Below are positions 1 through 13,500 of a stretch of DNA of 64,000 bases, one piece after another. The stretch lies in assembly GCA_933228895.1 (NCBI GenBank), contig OW121855.1, forward strand, positions 32,688,698 to 32,752,697, in the 5' to 3' direction. The translations under genes and the position numbers were made by a program. The notes under the pieces were generated by a model that did no database searches, was not told where the DNA came from, and was given only the letters and a program-made list of their open reading frames with translations. This DNA is from Platycnemis pennipes. Its lineage: Eukaryota; Arthropoda; Insecta; Odonata; Platycnemididae. How positions within the stretch are numbered: position 1 is the first letter of the stretch; the number at the start of each line of letters is the position of its first letter.

Positions 1-1186
1 AAATGCTAAATGATAAACAGCAACTCATCACTATAAAGGCTTTTCACATTATTTTTTTCCATTATAAAATTAATGTAATTTAGGCATGCAAAATAATTCC
101 ATTTTAATTATGTATCATTTTTTCTGCATGTAAACTTGTTGCGCATACTTATATGCATTCTGTTGATCAGCTTACTTTTAAAAATCAGTTCATAAAATGT
201 CAATTCTCATCAATAATGGCTTTTGGGTGTCCATTATGGTTTCTTTTAGGGACAACAGTTTCTCCAGCCAAACTGCTGGCGTCTTCAGGTCTGAAGTGAT
301 GATGCATCAATTTTTGGCCATCTCATGTATATAAATGACAGCCCTATGTTTGCCCTGATTGGCCAAGATGGTTGCCTGGTCAATGCATTAAACAATCAAC
401 AATCATGACTGTTTACCTGAATACTCTCTTCCAGCTATGTATTAGACAGAATAACCATCCTTCCAGTTGCTATTTTTTAGGGTTTATTATGATTTCTAAT
501 GCTTCGAAAACTAACATTGGATAATTGTGGCTCTTGTTGTAAATAGCTTTTTCGAAGTCTACCATGTGACCCAGTTCAGACCACATGTGCTCCGATATGG
601 AGGAATGGTTGAACCATTCTTTCTCCATAGCTTTCTCATTTATATAAATAAGATGGCAAAGAATCAATGCATCATTATTTCAGACATGAAGACCCCAGCA
701 GGATGGCTGGAGAAGCTATTGTTGTTAAAAGACACAATGACGCAGAGGACCGAAAGTAATTATTAATGGTAATTACCATGGAAGTCTCAGATTCAATCAA
801 TAACCATCATTTACTATCATTTCAGAGTATTACATATTGAGGCTTACTTATTGAGTCTATTCAATTTTCTCCCTATTATAAAGAAATACTCCCAATTAAT
901 AATCAGGTTCAAATACATGTTAATTCATCTTGAAATATAAAGCGTTAACATTTATTCTCCCATCCCAGCAGCTCTATACTTTAAGTCTTTACCTTAGCCT
1001 ATACCTTAATGATACTTACTATACCTTACTCTCTTGCAAACAGACAAAACAGTACTTACAGCTTTAATAGCTAAATTAAAAAATGGTGCAAATTAAATGA
1101 TGGAAAGCTCTTTAGCATATGATGAAGATCAAGAGATGGTACAGGCACTTCCAAAATAAAGTTACCACTTCAGAGCCAAAATTTTT
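1..1186. other. 3' flank of the acyltransferase gene; no gene seen
   Basis: AT-rich DNA beyond the last coding exon. It probably includes the 3' UTR, with minus-strand AATAAA near 957-952 and at about 488-483. Short open frames here have no recognisable domain. Any gene beyond position 1 is out of view. Confidence 0.5.
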
Positions 1187-1384
1187 TCAATGTCCTGAGT
1201 TGACAGTGATCTGACAATGCTGCATCACGGCTTCCCTCTGGCAGAGTCTCGGAAAGCTCTAACCGAACACAAACCCCCTCCCCTCCTCCCCCCTCCTTTC
1301 CCTCTTTAGCAGAAGGGATTACTGAATGGCCGGTCTTCCTATACCCTAAAGAAGGGGGCTATGGTGGGCACTCCATGGTTGTTT

Positions 1385-1549
1385 TTAGTGGTTATAAGGA
1401 AGATATGTACTAATTATCGCTTTCAATGGATGAATGGATCTTACTTCTTGCACACTTGGCCGAGTAAGATCAGAATGTCTCATAATGACTGGGGGCCTCA
1501 GTTCTCCAGGAAGCCTTCGGTGTAGTAACAACTGCCAAAGAAGCTCGAC
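1385..1549 (-). CDS. Exon 8 (probable terminal exon) of the WSD acyltransferase
   Basis: The acceptor GATTATTTCAG ends at 1550 in phase 0. The translation begins VELLWQLLLHRRLPGELRPP, extending the exon 7 helix, and runs 54 codons to TAA at 1387-1385. A good donor (CAAGAA|GTAAGA) lies inside it at 1444. Splicing there could join a phase-0 exon at 1258-1187 (after TTCGGTTAG, ending TGA) to give a product of about 725 aa. Which end is used is undecided. A minus-strand AATAAA lies near 957-952. Confidence 0.7.
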   Translation of the reverse strand, partial: VELLWQLLLHRRLPGELRPPVIMRHSDLTRPSVQEVRSIHPLKAIISTYLPYNH

Positions 1550-4500
1550 CTGAAATAATCATGGTAACCATTAATTAGCAAGTAAAAATAATTTTGAGTG
1601 ACTCAAGGCTATTTTGAATCAAATACAGTTTTATATCATCAATTTTTTCATTTCCTCAGCATACTCAACAAAAAAAGGAAATATTTCTCATCATTCACAT
1701 AAGAAACTTTGTTGAGCTATGGCAAGTTTTTTTCTACATGAAAAAATCCTTTTTTGTGACTAATCAATTTTACCTTGGGATTATTTTATTTAAAATATAA
1801 ATGAGATCCAACTGAGGAAATGTACCAAAATTTAGTAGGTACACAGTGAGTAAAATAGCTCCTATAATATTTTGCAATTGATAAAATATAATAGTATCTG
1901 TATTATCCACAAAACCATCTCAGAAGGGATTTAATGAAGTAGGTACAGGAGTCTTTGTTCATCTTTATTCAGCCATTACCTTCCCCAATCCTGATTATTA
2001 ACATGCATTACCTATTAAATTATGTATTTTGGCACTTATATATAGGTATATTATAATCACTGTCACTTAATGGGTCGACAACTGTATGTGATTTAACGTT
2101 CAGTATTGTCCATTACAGTTTTCTCAGGAAGTTTCAAATTATTTTCATATTTTGGCAAACATTTAAATGCTTTATCTAAGGCATTCCTGTTGATTATTAC
2201 CCTAGGTGACTAAAATCCTTGATCAGCTTCAAGTAACAGACTTTGATTGTCAGCAAAGAATATCACAACTGTATTCACTGTAGGCCCCATACGTTTGTCA
2301 AGTCTTCATTGCATACATTTTATTCATTTTTGTACAAATTTGTTTGAGTTTGGAAGATTGTTTTTTAAGATAGGTATATGCTATATGATTTTACACTCAA
2401 TGTACTTAAAACTTTTTATCATTTTAAAAATAATCATGAATAACCACATTTTCCATTCAGTCAATTACAGTAAAACCCCTCTTTTATACTTTTGAGGGGA
2501 ACTAGAGAAAAAAGTATAAATTGCAGGATAGCGTAAATTGAGGGTATGCATATTTTTATAAAAGTTATGCCTGAAAGAATATCTTCTTGCTTCTTGATGT
2601 TGACAACGCAAGTCTTGTCTTCATGGAATGACAAGCTCAAAAAATTGATATATAGTTCCAACAAAACCTCTTTAATAATGCCAAAATCTCTTATTTGAAA
2701 TGCAGGGGGACATGGGGAGATATATTAACTAGATTACATATGCTTCGCCAAGATTAGGAACAGTGTGAAAAAAATGTATATTGTAAATCGGAGAGAATAT
2801 CAGGAATTAGTTTACAGGTGTATGAGGGAAGATGCAGAAGCACAAGCAGTTGAGAAAGGATGGGAGGAAAAATGGTGCAGTAGGCACTAGAATGGTCAAG
2901 ACACATTGGGTATTGGCACAAATTATGGAGGAAATTGAGGAATGATGGAAATATAAAGATGGTGAAAGCAAGGTGAAATAAAATTTAAGGAAATAAGCAA
3001 TAGGCTTAGGAGGGATATGAAGAGAGGGAGAGAAAAGTGGTGAAAAGGTCAATGTAAATAGATTGAGAGTCACCAGAGAGAGGGAGAAATAGGCACCCTA
3101 TACTAAAAGGTTAGAGGGTTATTCAGCATCAAGAAATGGAAAACAATACTGTGCATTAGTGTTAAGTCAGGAGAGCTGCTGAAAGAACTTACAAGAGATT
3201 CAGCACAGGGGTAAAGAATACGTGAAAAGAACTACATGGCACTAACGATAGGCAAGTGAACTTGGTAATAGAAGAGGAGAATGACATAGATAAGGATGAA
3301 CTGGGACCAGGAGTCTTGATCCAGCCATGATAGCAAGTTAGGGTAAACATTACGAGAAAAGAAGGGTACACTATAATGATACCCTATCAAATCTACCTAA
3401 GAATCGAGGTAGAGAAGAACAAGATGATTTTACAGGTTTGTTTGTAGGATGTATGAGAATGAAGTTTGGCTGGAGGATTTTTAAAAATCTGTATTAATAC
3501 CTAACCAAAAAAGAAAGACAAGGCTGCAAATGCTGAAAAGCATACACTTCTGAAATAAATGAAAAATTTCATCACCTATACAATATCATCAGCCAATCCA
3601 CGGATTACGCAACCTGGACAACAATCGTGACAAAAACGCTGTATGTAGTGTAATCTCTTGCGGCATTACAACTGCACAGATGAGCGAGGGCATGATAACT
3701 GGTGGCACATCTGAGCAAATTTTATTTCTCTTTCATAGTGGTAACTTACTGCATGAGTTTTTACTTTGTCTTTAGCGAAGCATCGAGTCCATCCACTGGT
3801 TATGCAACAAGGATGGCAATCATGGCAAAATTGTCTCGTAAAACGTAAATGGCGAACCGTTAAAAAATTTGCTAGCGTAAATAAGGGGAAGACATTACAC
3901 TGTGGATATATGGAAATTATTAGGACTTGAAGAAAAAGTCGTTAATGGTGGGATAATGTAAATTGCGGGAATGTTAAAGCGAGGTTTTACTGTAGTTCTC
4001 AATGCCAAGTTGAGAAGTTAAATGTGATAATTTTGTATGGTTACTATAGTATACTGTATGTTTGAAAACATTACCAATTTCAATACCCAACTTGTACCTG
4101 TAACGACCACATCAACTGATATGTTCTATATCAAAGCTACAGAGCATATCAATTGGCATTGTTACTACAGGTACTAGACGTGATCCACGCTGAATGTGTT
4201 CTGCTAGTGTACTTATTCTCACCTGGGCTTGAAGATGAGTTAGCAGAGCCTTTGCGGCTGATGCCAGGCCAGAGTCTGCTGCCACTGTTATGTACACCTG
4301 ATCAGCATAAGTAAATGCTGAAACAGAGAGGCCCAGGCCCTCAGGTGCTGGTAAGATAGGAAATACACCCTTCAAAGGGTAACCACCCACAAGAAGGGTA
4401 CTTGGAGGGCCTGGAAGAGCACTGAAAGGGCAAGTAAATAATACAATTATACAAACACAATGAATAACATTTTCAATATCTAAGTTGATTCACGTAAACA

Positions 4501-7500
4501 TAACAAACCTGTTTATGAAGGTACTAAAAGTTTATTTACACGGTGGCTAAGTAAAGCAGTGAATATCTATTGCCATAAAATATGGCTATGTGGCTCACAG
4601 GTTCTACTAGTAGCTCAGTTAAAACAGTAAATTTACAGTCACATTAGGAAAACAATGTTTACACAACATATCCTAAAATTAATACCATTCTTTGCTACAT
4701 TCATGCCACCAAGCATTAGTCAAGAGACATTCTAGGATTTAAAAAAATGAAAACCTTAACAAAATTTTTAGAAATAATTTACTGAATCAATAAGAAAAAT
4801 GACATCTGCATCATTTTTCTTCACAATCTCCTCAACAATCAAAACCAAATCTCTCATGCTAATAAAGCACCTGAATTCCTATGGAAAATTATTATTTTGC
4901 TTGGCTGTGCAACCAGCAACTTCAGGTTTGACTAACTTCTACTGTCAAAAGACCAAACTGGGCTTTTACTATTCCAGTTGAAGAGTACTGTGTGTAGTTG
5001 ACGAATTTTGAATGATTATCAACGTAAGAAAGACGCTATATAAAGAGTTGCATTTGATACCCACGCATTCATTTTTGGTATTGAAAATTTTATGATCCAC
5101 ACCATTGAAGGTATTTTTGAGGTAAAAGGAGATATCTAAAACAAAGTGTTTATTGTTTAACTCATAGAGGGTATTATTTTAACATTGGGAAGTGCAGTAT
5201 TGGCAAGTCTGCCCTTTCTTAAACTACAATGGAAATTGGAAATGAAATAAAATGATTAGAGGTACTTAATTAATTGCAGGAGATAACTTCTAAAACAATC
5301 TTATAAAAATTGATACATAATATAGAAATTAGTCTATTTTTATAAACTCTTTTCAATAAGCTTTATATTTATTAGAACTCCCTTTTTACATTTTGTATCT
5401 CACCCTGTTTATTTATCTAGCCTCCACGACAACCTCATTCTTGCCATCTCTAGGCGTAACTACAACACAGCAGTCTATAGTAGGAATGGGTGGTTATGAG
5501 AAAAAATCTGGTGTAAGTTTAACCGGTTATTTTAAACAGAATGAGTACTTGAGTATTAAAACCTGAGGAAAATAACCTCATAAATATTTAGGTTTTATAA
5601 CCAGTAGCATAACCGAACTGAGGCCTTAGCGTAAGCAGGGGGGAGGGGGAAATTTACAGATGTAGAGATTTGAAAAATATAGGTATTAATTGATTATCTA
5701 CTGTAATTGTATTAATTATATAAATTTATTTTAAAAGCAGATTACCCGGAAGCAAAAAAAATAAATCGCATGCAATGGATACAAGTGCATTTTTCTAGCA
5801 TCTCGTTAACTGTGCTATAGACCTAATATTGTCTTCGGAATTATTATCACTTATTATATGAAAAATAATTCATCTGGTCAAATTATTCTATAATTACCGG
5901 CAGGTCAATGTGGGAGTATGACCTTCATAGGTTATCTGCACTAACCAACAGACATTCTAAAAAGACCTGTTCTGATTGTTACATCAATATTTCCTCAAAG
6001 ATCCTATCAACTGTTTATACACGTCAATAAGAGATTGTGGTTTATGTTTGTCTCATCTAAAATTAATAATTACATCACAAATTAATTATTAAGTATAATA
6101 ATTAATTTGATGAGGATGCCTTGGCTGCTGACTGCACAGTCCTGATTGTAAGTAAATAGGAACTTATTGTGTATGTATGCAAGTGCTGAAACCACAAAGT
6201 ATGGTACTTCTCCCTCTTGGAAGGAAATGGTGCGCATTGTTTTTGTGCTTATCTAACCTTACAGAAATCAGAAAGATATTGTGTATTGAAAATGACAACC
6301 TGTTGGAATCACGGATTAAAACAATGCAAAAATGTTTCACTTTCAACATTGAGCCTTGGATTTAATCATAGTGGTGAATAGCAACACCTTTACTTCCATA
6401 ATTCTCCGACAAGATATGGGGTTTTGGTTATTTCGCTCAGGTTATGAGTACTCGGTTATAAAATATAACTTATAACCAGTTTTCAACCAACCAGGCTACT
6501 GCCTTTGTTGCCTTACGAGCTAGTAGTTCCAGAGCTCTCGTACAAAATGCAGGATTTTGGTTATTTCACTTAGGTTATGGGTAGTAGGTTATAAAATATA
6601 ACCTATAACCGGTTTTTAAACAGCCATGCTACTGCCTTTGTTGCCTTATGAGTACTTGGTTATAAAATTAATAGTTTTTTCATCCTGGCTGCTGTACTTA
6701 GCTGCCTTGGGAGCAAGTAGTACCAGTGTCTTTGACAGAGTGTCGATTTCCATTATTTTTGATGAAAAATATTGAGGTTATTTTTCGATTATGCAAAAAA
6801 ATAACCGAGTACGGAGGTTAATCTAATCAGAAAAATAACCAGTAATTTTCCGGTTAATCTAGGGTAAATAACTGGTTATGTATAAAATCGGTTATTTTTG
6901 CCCCCATCTCTAGTTTATAGTTACAGGATTCTGAATAACGCATCTTTTCTGCAGTTGGAGTTATTCAAGCCTATTTTAGGTGGTTGAAAATAAGCCAGAG
7001 CTGAAGGACTCAAAAATAATATCAGCTAAAGACAATCCAACTGAATATTATGAAGTAACAACTGAAGGAATTTAATCAGACCCAGTGGAAGAGGAATTGG
7101 GAAGGAATTTGACCTAATCCTGATGACTTTATAAGGATTAGTAGGCTGCAGTAAGGAAAAGGTTCCATGCTCCTACCAATGGACATGGAAAGAACCAAAA
7201 TTATTAGAGCCTGTTAGTTGCAAAATAGTTAATGGAAAAAGGTCAGAAATTTTTAAGCGTTGTTTTCAAGTTTACCATTTAATATAATAGTTGAGTTAAA
7301 GGGACAAGTGATAGATTGAAAATTTTGCTTCATTAACTTACATTTGTTTCTGTTGATGTGGGTTGATTTTATGACAAAAATCAACCAACCAATTAATGTA
7401 CATTGTTGATATGAAGTGAGGGCATTACCCTCGGCTGACAAGTATAAATTCCAAACCAACTAGACACTACATTTAAATTCTTCATAACCCTCATAAAAGG

Positions 7501-10500
7501 CATTGGGGGTGTATTAATAAATCTTCTAATTGATAGGCCCTCCAGTCACTGTAATACATTTGTGCTCATCAATTACTAAATCATTCATTGCATTTTCCTA
7601 TATGAGTTTTTTAAAAGAGTATTCAAGCAAGGGGCATTAATTGTTTCCCTCAGAAATATCATCATCCATTCATGAATCCTAATTAGTTGTTTGGAAAAAA
7701 AGCATATATTTTACACTTCACTACCTATATTTAAAGTGACAAAACTGGCATCGTGCTATGCTCAAAGACATGAGGTTGCTATAACTACAGTAGTGACATG
7801 CAAAATGGAGATGAAATGAGGGCATAAGGGTGTACAGTCATAATGTGAACAAATAAAGGGGGAACAAATGAAGGGCTAAATTAGTATACTACACATTAAT
7901 CCAAATCAAATTGGGAATATCATACTACCTACTGAGTTATACCATGAATGACTTCACCCTCAATAGGTTTATAGAGTGAAAATCAACTTATGTATTTTGA
8001 TTTCCTGATTCCCAAAATCTGTAACTTCAAAATGAACAGCACCCTTGGAACAATTAATTGAGGTGACGTACCTGAATTGTAATGAAGCAGTGGCAGATGG
8101 TGTACCGATGACCTTGCATGCCCATCTTTGAGGGAGGAGGGCCATCAGTGCAGCTGTTGCACCATACACCACCACTGGCTCTGGGGAAGACTTGAGGGCC
8201 TCTAGAGTTTTGCGCATTGCCCACAGGCGAGGCACTGCTCCTTCAATGGCAACAGGCAATGCAACTACTACAGGTGCCACCTTGCAACCCATTCGAGAAG
8301 TAGGCTTAGGGGAGGAGATGTCACTACGGAGATCAACAGGCAAAACCACCTATTGGAAATTTGAAAAAAAATTATTCATAATTGGCATAAGAATGATTCT
8401 GCAAGAAAAAAACTATACAAATTGCACCTGGAATATACTCAGAGGTGTGCATTAGCTTCAGTTTATATCTTTAAATTACTGATTAGTTATATTTTGCATC
8501 TTGCACCAAGCAAATTGTGTTTTCAAAAACACCATGGTAGCAAACATAGTGAAGAGAAAATTAGATTGTTTCGACTAAAAAATAAAGCATTTAATATGCA
8601 TGTCATCAATGGTAAGTTTAGAGTCCTGCAATTAAAATCCTGGAATTAATTCATGTACTATATTTTTCAGCAAAAAAGATGATTTTTTTAGTCCACAGCA
8701 AAACAACAAGCTTCTTCTATGGCCTTATGATTTCTGTCTGATGCATGCAGCCAAAGCTAGGGTACCTCTTGCATGCCAGTGCATCTTATAAGCTGGAAAA
8801 ATGGTAATTTCATTCGTCCTCATCAAAGTTCTATTTGAAACATATTAATCCAGCCATTAAGTTATATAAATGGCATACATTTTTATTGGGATCTCTTGCA
8901 AAGGCAGCTTTGAATCATTGAAGAATATAAAATAGGCTCCAAATGAAATATTAGACCAAAGCACCATTTATATAAGCTTTGCAGTTTTTTAAAGTATCAA
9001 ATTGATATTTTTATTATGCCCCATTTCCACTACTAGCGTGTCTACGTGCACACATATGCGTGTGACCGAAAAACGCCATGGGAACGAACATAAGTACCAT
9101 TGTAGCTCGTAGTTCAAAACTGCCATTTTACACTGGATGGGCACTGTCGGTGGGGCAGAAGCTAGGAAAGAGGAATCACAATATTCTACTAAAATTGAAC
9201 AAAATGAGTTGGCTGTATATTAATGAAGGAGTGAGAATGAGTGGCTTATAATTTTTCAAATGGCGAAAACATGAACAATGTGCTGGAGTTTTGAATGTAT
9301 TTATAACCTAATATTACCAGCAACTTGTTCAGTTACCTGCCAAGGGAGAGCAGTACTGAGTTTTACGATGGTTATGGGAACTCATCCCTGAATGTAGGTG
9401 TGCTAGTAGGTAGTGGAAATGGGGCATTAATAAAATAATAAGCTACATTCATCAGTAGCATTTTCACTCACTTTTGTACATTTCTTTACTGTCTTTGTTT
9501 GTTATCTACCTACTACTGATGACATACTTCCCATCTCTGTTCTAAACTTAGGACACACTAGGGAGCACTTGGGGTTAGAATCCCATCCCTTCCTTTCCTA
9601 TCCTTATACCTTTCCTCCCAGTCTGACTTGTACTGAAACAGACTTGCAAACACCCATGATGGGGTTAAAGCATGTAAAAGTGATTGGATAATGTTATTGA
9701 GTAGCACTTACTTCTCTCTCGGGAATCAAGAATGACATTTGTTGCCAAGGGCACCATTAAAAGTTGAGATCATATCAGCCCAGCTAAGATTAAGAATAAA
9801 ACTATTTCCATTAAAGTTAGGTAAACTGGTATGAGAGACACCGTACTGAGGAGTGAGGCAGGGTTACCTTGTATCATCATAGGTTTTCATAACACTGAAG
9901 GAGAAATGGACCAGAGAGAGGTGACTTGTGAGGGAGTAAGTTAACAAAAAGATTTAAAAAAAAATAGAATCATAGGAATGAGATAAAATGGAGAAATTTA
10001 AGGAAAGAGTACCTAGTAATCTAAATAAACATTAGTAGGTAATTGTTAAGAGAATAAAATAACTTATTTTAAAACTGGACATTAAAAGAAAAAAATATGA
10101 AAACATATAGTAATAATACACTTAATCTGGCATAAAAATCCAGAGTAAAAATAAATTAAGTATTAACTTAGGTGTTAATAGTTTATTATTTTAGGGAGAT
10201 GATAGACAAGTACGGTTATTTGCATCATTTACAATACGTGGGTAATTATGGAAAGTAAAGACTTTTTAAGTTATGGAGAAAAAGAGAAGAGAAACATGGG
10301 ATCAGTATTAGTCTCCTATCAATAAAAAGTGCCCCGTGGGTCCATGGTCTAACATCATATCCTATGGGCAGAGTACCTACTTACAGCACTCAAAGAACCT
10401 ACGCAACATTCAAATTCACCCAAGGAAAATTTCTTCCATTGCCAGGATTCAAACCCAAGCCCTTGGATTGGAAGCCAGTGCTCTAGCCATCACTCCAATC

Positions 10501-13500
10501 TGATCCCCAAAACTTGCTTATGGGATCAAATTTGCTGTGTGCTCACAATTGAGAATAACTATTATCCCTAAAGCATAATAGCCAGAAAAAGTACCTATGA
10601 AGAATATAGCAATACATTTCAATACACATTGGATATCCCCCGCAAAAGTAATGAAACATTGCATTAAGTATTAAAGCACTTGTCATCTGTCAGTTACAGA
10701 ATGCATTGATGGAGTATCACTGCATTTCATTAACTGCATGAATATTTCTTACACTATACCTGACTAACTACATTATTTACCCCTACATTTATTCGTAGCA
10801 ATAAAATTTGTCTCTTTCCTCTCCCTTCCCCTCTTACCCAGCATACTACATTCCAAAACCTTCCTATGTGGTGGGGTGAATATCTAGCCAGTTGATCCTT
10901 GGGTCGCGGGTTCGAATCCCTCCGAGGGAGGATTTTCACTTCCTAGGGCATGGATGTTTGCGCAGTCCAATCTGTTAATTGCAAGAAAGGACTTCATGGT
11001 CCTAAATTCGTGGATTGCTTTTTCCATCATCTACATATTCGACCTCCTCCTGATCTTCAGTAACAACTCACTCTTCCTCCACCATACTCATGAGGGAGGA
11101 AATGTTCCATTATTCATCCTCCTTTCCATTCGAAAGAAAAGCAAATATTAGTAAAAATTACCAATTCTCTAAGCTAGAAATGGAAGGAATAAAACAGAGG
11201 AAACTTAATGCATAGGAAAATATTGTTGCTAAGAAATCCATTATCTATGACTATGTACAACTATATAATGTTTTACCAACGATATTGGAAACTATATATA
11301 GGTACATATCTACATCTCATGATGATTCACAATCGGAATGGTTCCTTCGCAAGCAACGGAAGAAAACCGGTAATCACAATTATTATGGTATATCACTAAA
11401 AATTAAGAAGTTAACATGCTAAAGAAAAGATAAACTAACGAATTTCATTCACAGAAACATGACATCAAATGTTTCACGGGGGCGAGGCAAGGGGTATTGC
11501 GGGTTACCTTCACGAGAGGAAATTCTCGTGTCTATACGACCTTTCAATTTGGAGTATGCTGAATTGAGTTCGATTTTGTACTGAAATAAGTGCCGTGCGA
11601 AACGGCATAAAAGGCGAGAAATCGAACGGTACATGATTGAGTATCTATCCTCGCTTATAGGGTTTGAAGCAAAAGCACATCAGATGGACGTTCCATTTCT
11701 GCTTCATGCTGGTCGGGCAACAAAGCACAACAAAGGGAGCGGTTAAGCGCGTCAACTGTTCCAACTTGCAGCCTTGCAGGCCGGAGCGCTCGGTGCGATT
11801 GAAACGAGAATTATGCCCTTTGTAGGGCCGTATCACGTGAGCTTTGGAGCGAGTAAAATCGACCATATGAACGGCAGCAAAACACTTCAAAGCGATTTAA
11901 AGCGCTTTGGGCGAGAATTGGAGAGCTCTCAATTATAAATGGGTGGAGGTTTTCACTGGTCATTCTTGGATGTGATTTAAATCACCACGAAGTCGTACTA
12001 ATGATTACGCACACTGATTCCTTCCTTATACGAGCCATTTTATAGTACAAAGACAGTCCTGACGCTGTGCTGGAATTATTGCCAGTTAACGCGTATGTAT
12101 AAGTAGATTATTTGTTTCCAGAGTCACAAGTAAGCAAAGTTAATGATTTAGCGGTGAAAATTTTTGCGATTTTATTTAGGCGATGAGACAGTCTAATACA
12201 AGTAAAAGTTCCCCGTAAATGCTGTATAAATGCACGCTGACGTAGAGCTATAAATTCGTCACTTTAGTGGAGTGAAGGCGATTTTGCGAAATTGTATGTA
12301 TTTCGTGGAAATAAATAGCCTTTAAGCTATGAAGGAATGTTTCTCGGACTTGCCACCGGTTCCATTACTGCCAACGTTTCAAAGAGCGACTCGCCCTTCA
12401 TCTTCAGGGCTTCTGAGTGCCAGATTTTACATTCTTGCCGTCATATATGTGTATGTTTCGCCCGGGTCGTGTCTCCTGATTGGCCGAGACGTCGCGACGT
12501 GTCGGCCGACGCGTCGGTTTAAATTTAGCGGACCCGACTGTTGGCCTCCTTGAATATTCGCCGCCGGGCCGCCCTTCCTTATCTCTCGGATGCAATTTAT
12601 TACTGGCCTCCAGGTGTTACTGAGGTTGAAACCAGTGTCTCTATTTATGTTATTATTTTTGAGACGGACCTCGATGGCCTCCTTGGTGAGTCTATCCCAA
12701 TAGAAATGTGTGCATAGTAATTTTCCCTTATCCTATTGTTTTGCGTGGTCTCTTTTTATGCTATGCTCCGCAACAGCTAATTTCTCCATTTGAGCTAGTC
12801 GGAAGTGTCTTCCGTGTTCCTTCAATCTTTGCTCGATGGTACGACCTGTCTCTCCCACACACACGATACCACATTCGCAGGGAATTTTGTACACTCCTGC
12901 AGTCTTCAGCCCGATGGGATCCTTGGTCTTCACCAACCAGTCCCTACTCTTAGGTTGAGTGGATCGTTTCAATATCGAAGTGACGAAGGATTCGTTCGAT
13001 CTTTCCCGAAATGGTGGAAATATACGGCAGAAAGGCAGCGGGTTGTTTGTCCGTTTCCTAAGCGATGTCTTTTTTGCGTCAAAAAACTTTTTCAGAAGGC
13101 TATTAAACGGTGGCAAGCCCGAGAAACATTCCTTCATAGTATTCGCCGGGCAAATACTAGAGCTGTTTGGCATATATTTTATCCACAGTTATGAAAAAAA
13201 GTTAGTTAGGAAAATGATCGAGTTCACCCACAATCATGGTTAACTTTTTTATTATCGACTTATACCTGAAATTTGACGATTATGTGCAAAAGGAAAGTGG
13301 CATACCCTCGCAAACTTTTTAATGAATTCAATTTTTAAAGTAAATATGCCAAAATTGTAAATAACATTGGCTGAGTTTTAGCAATCTTGCAATGATTACA
13401 TTGGTTCCTCAGATTGAAAATCAGTATTTTAAACTGACAAAACAGTATGGCGGAACGATATTGGTCGGTTTGTGGAATCTTGTAATCTTATTAGTTCTCT

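Noticed and set aside
1300..1560. Plus-strand exon after CCCTCTTTAG at 1309
   Set aside because: The acceptor is excellent, but the following frames give no recognisable protein and overlap exon 8 on the other strand.
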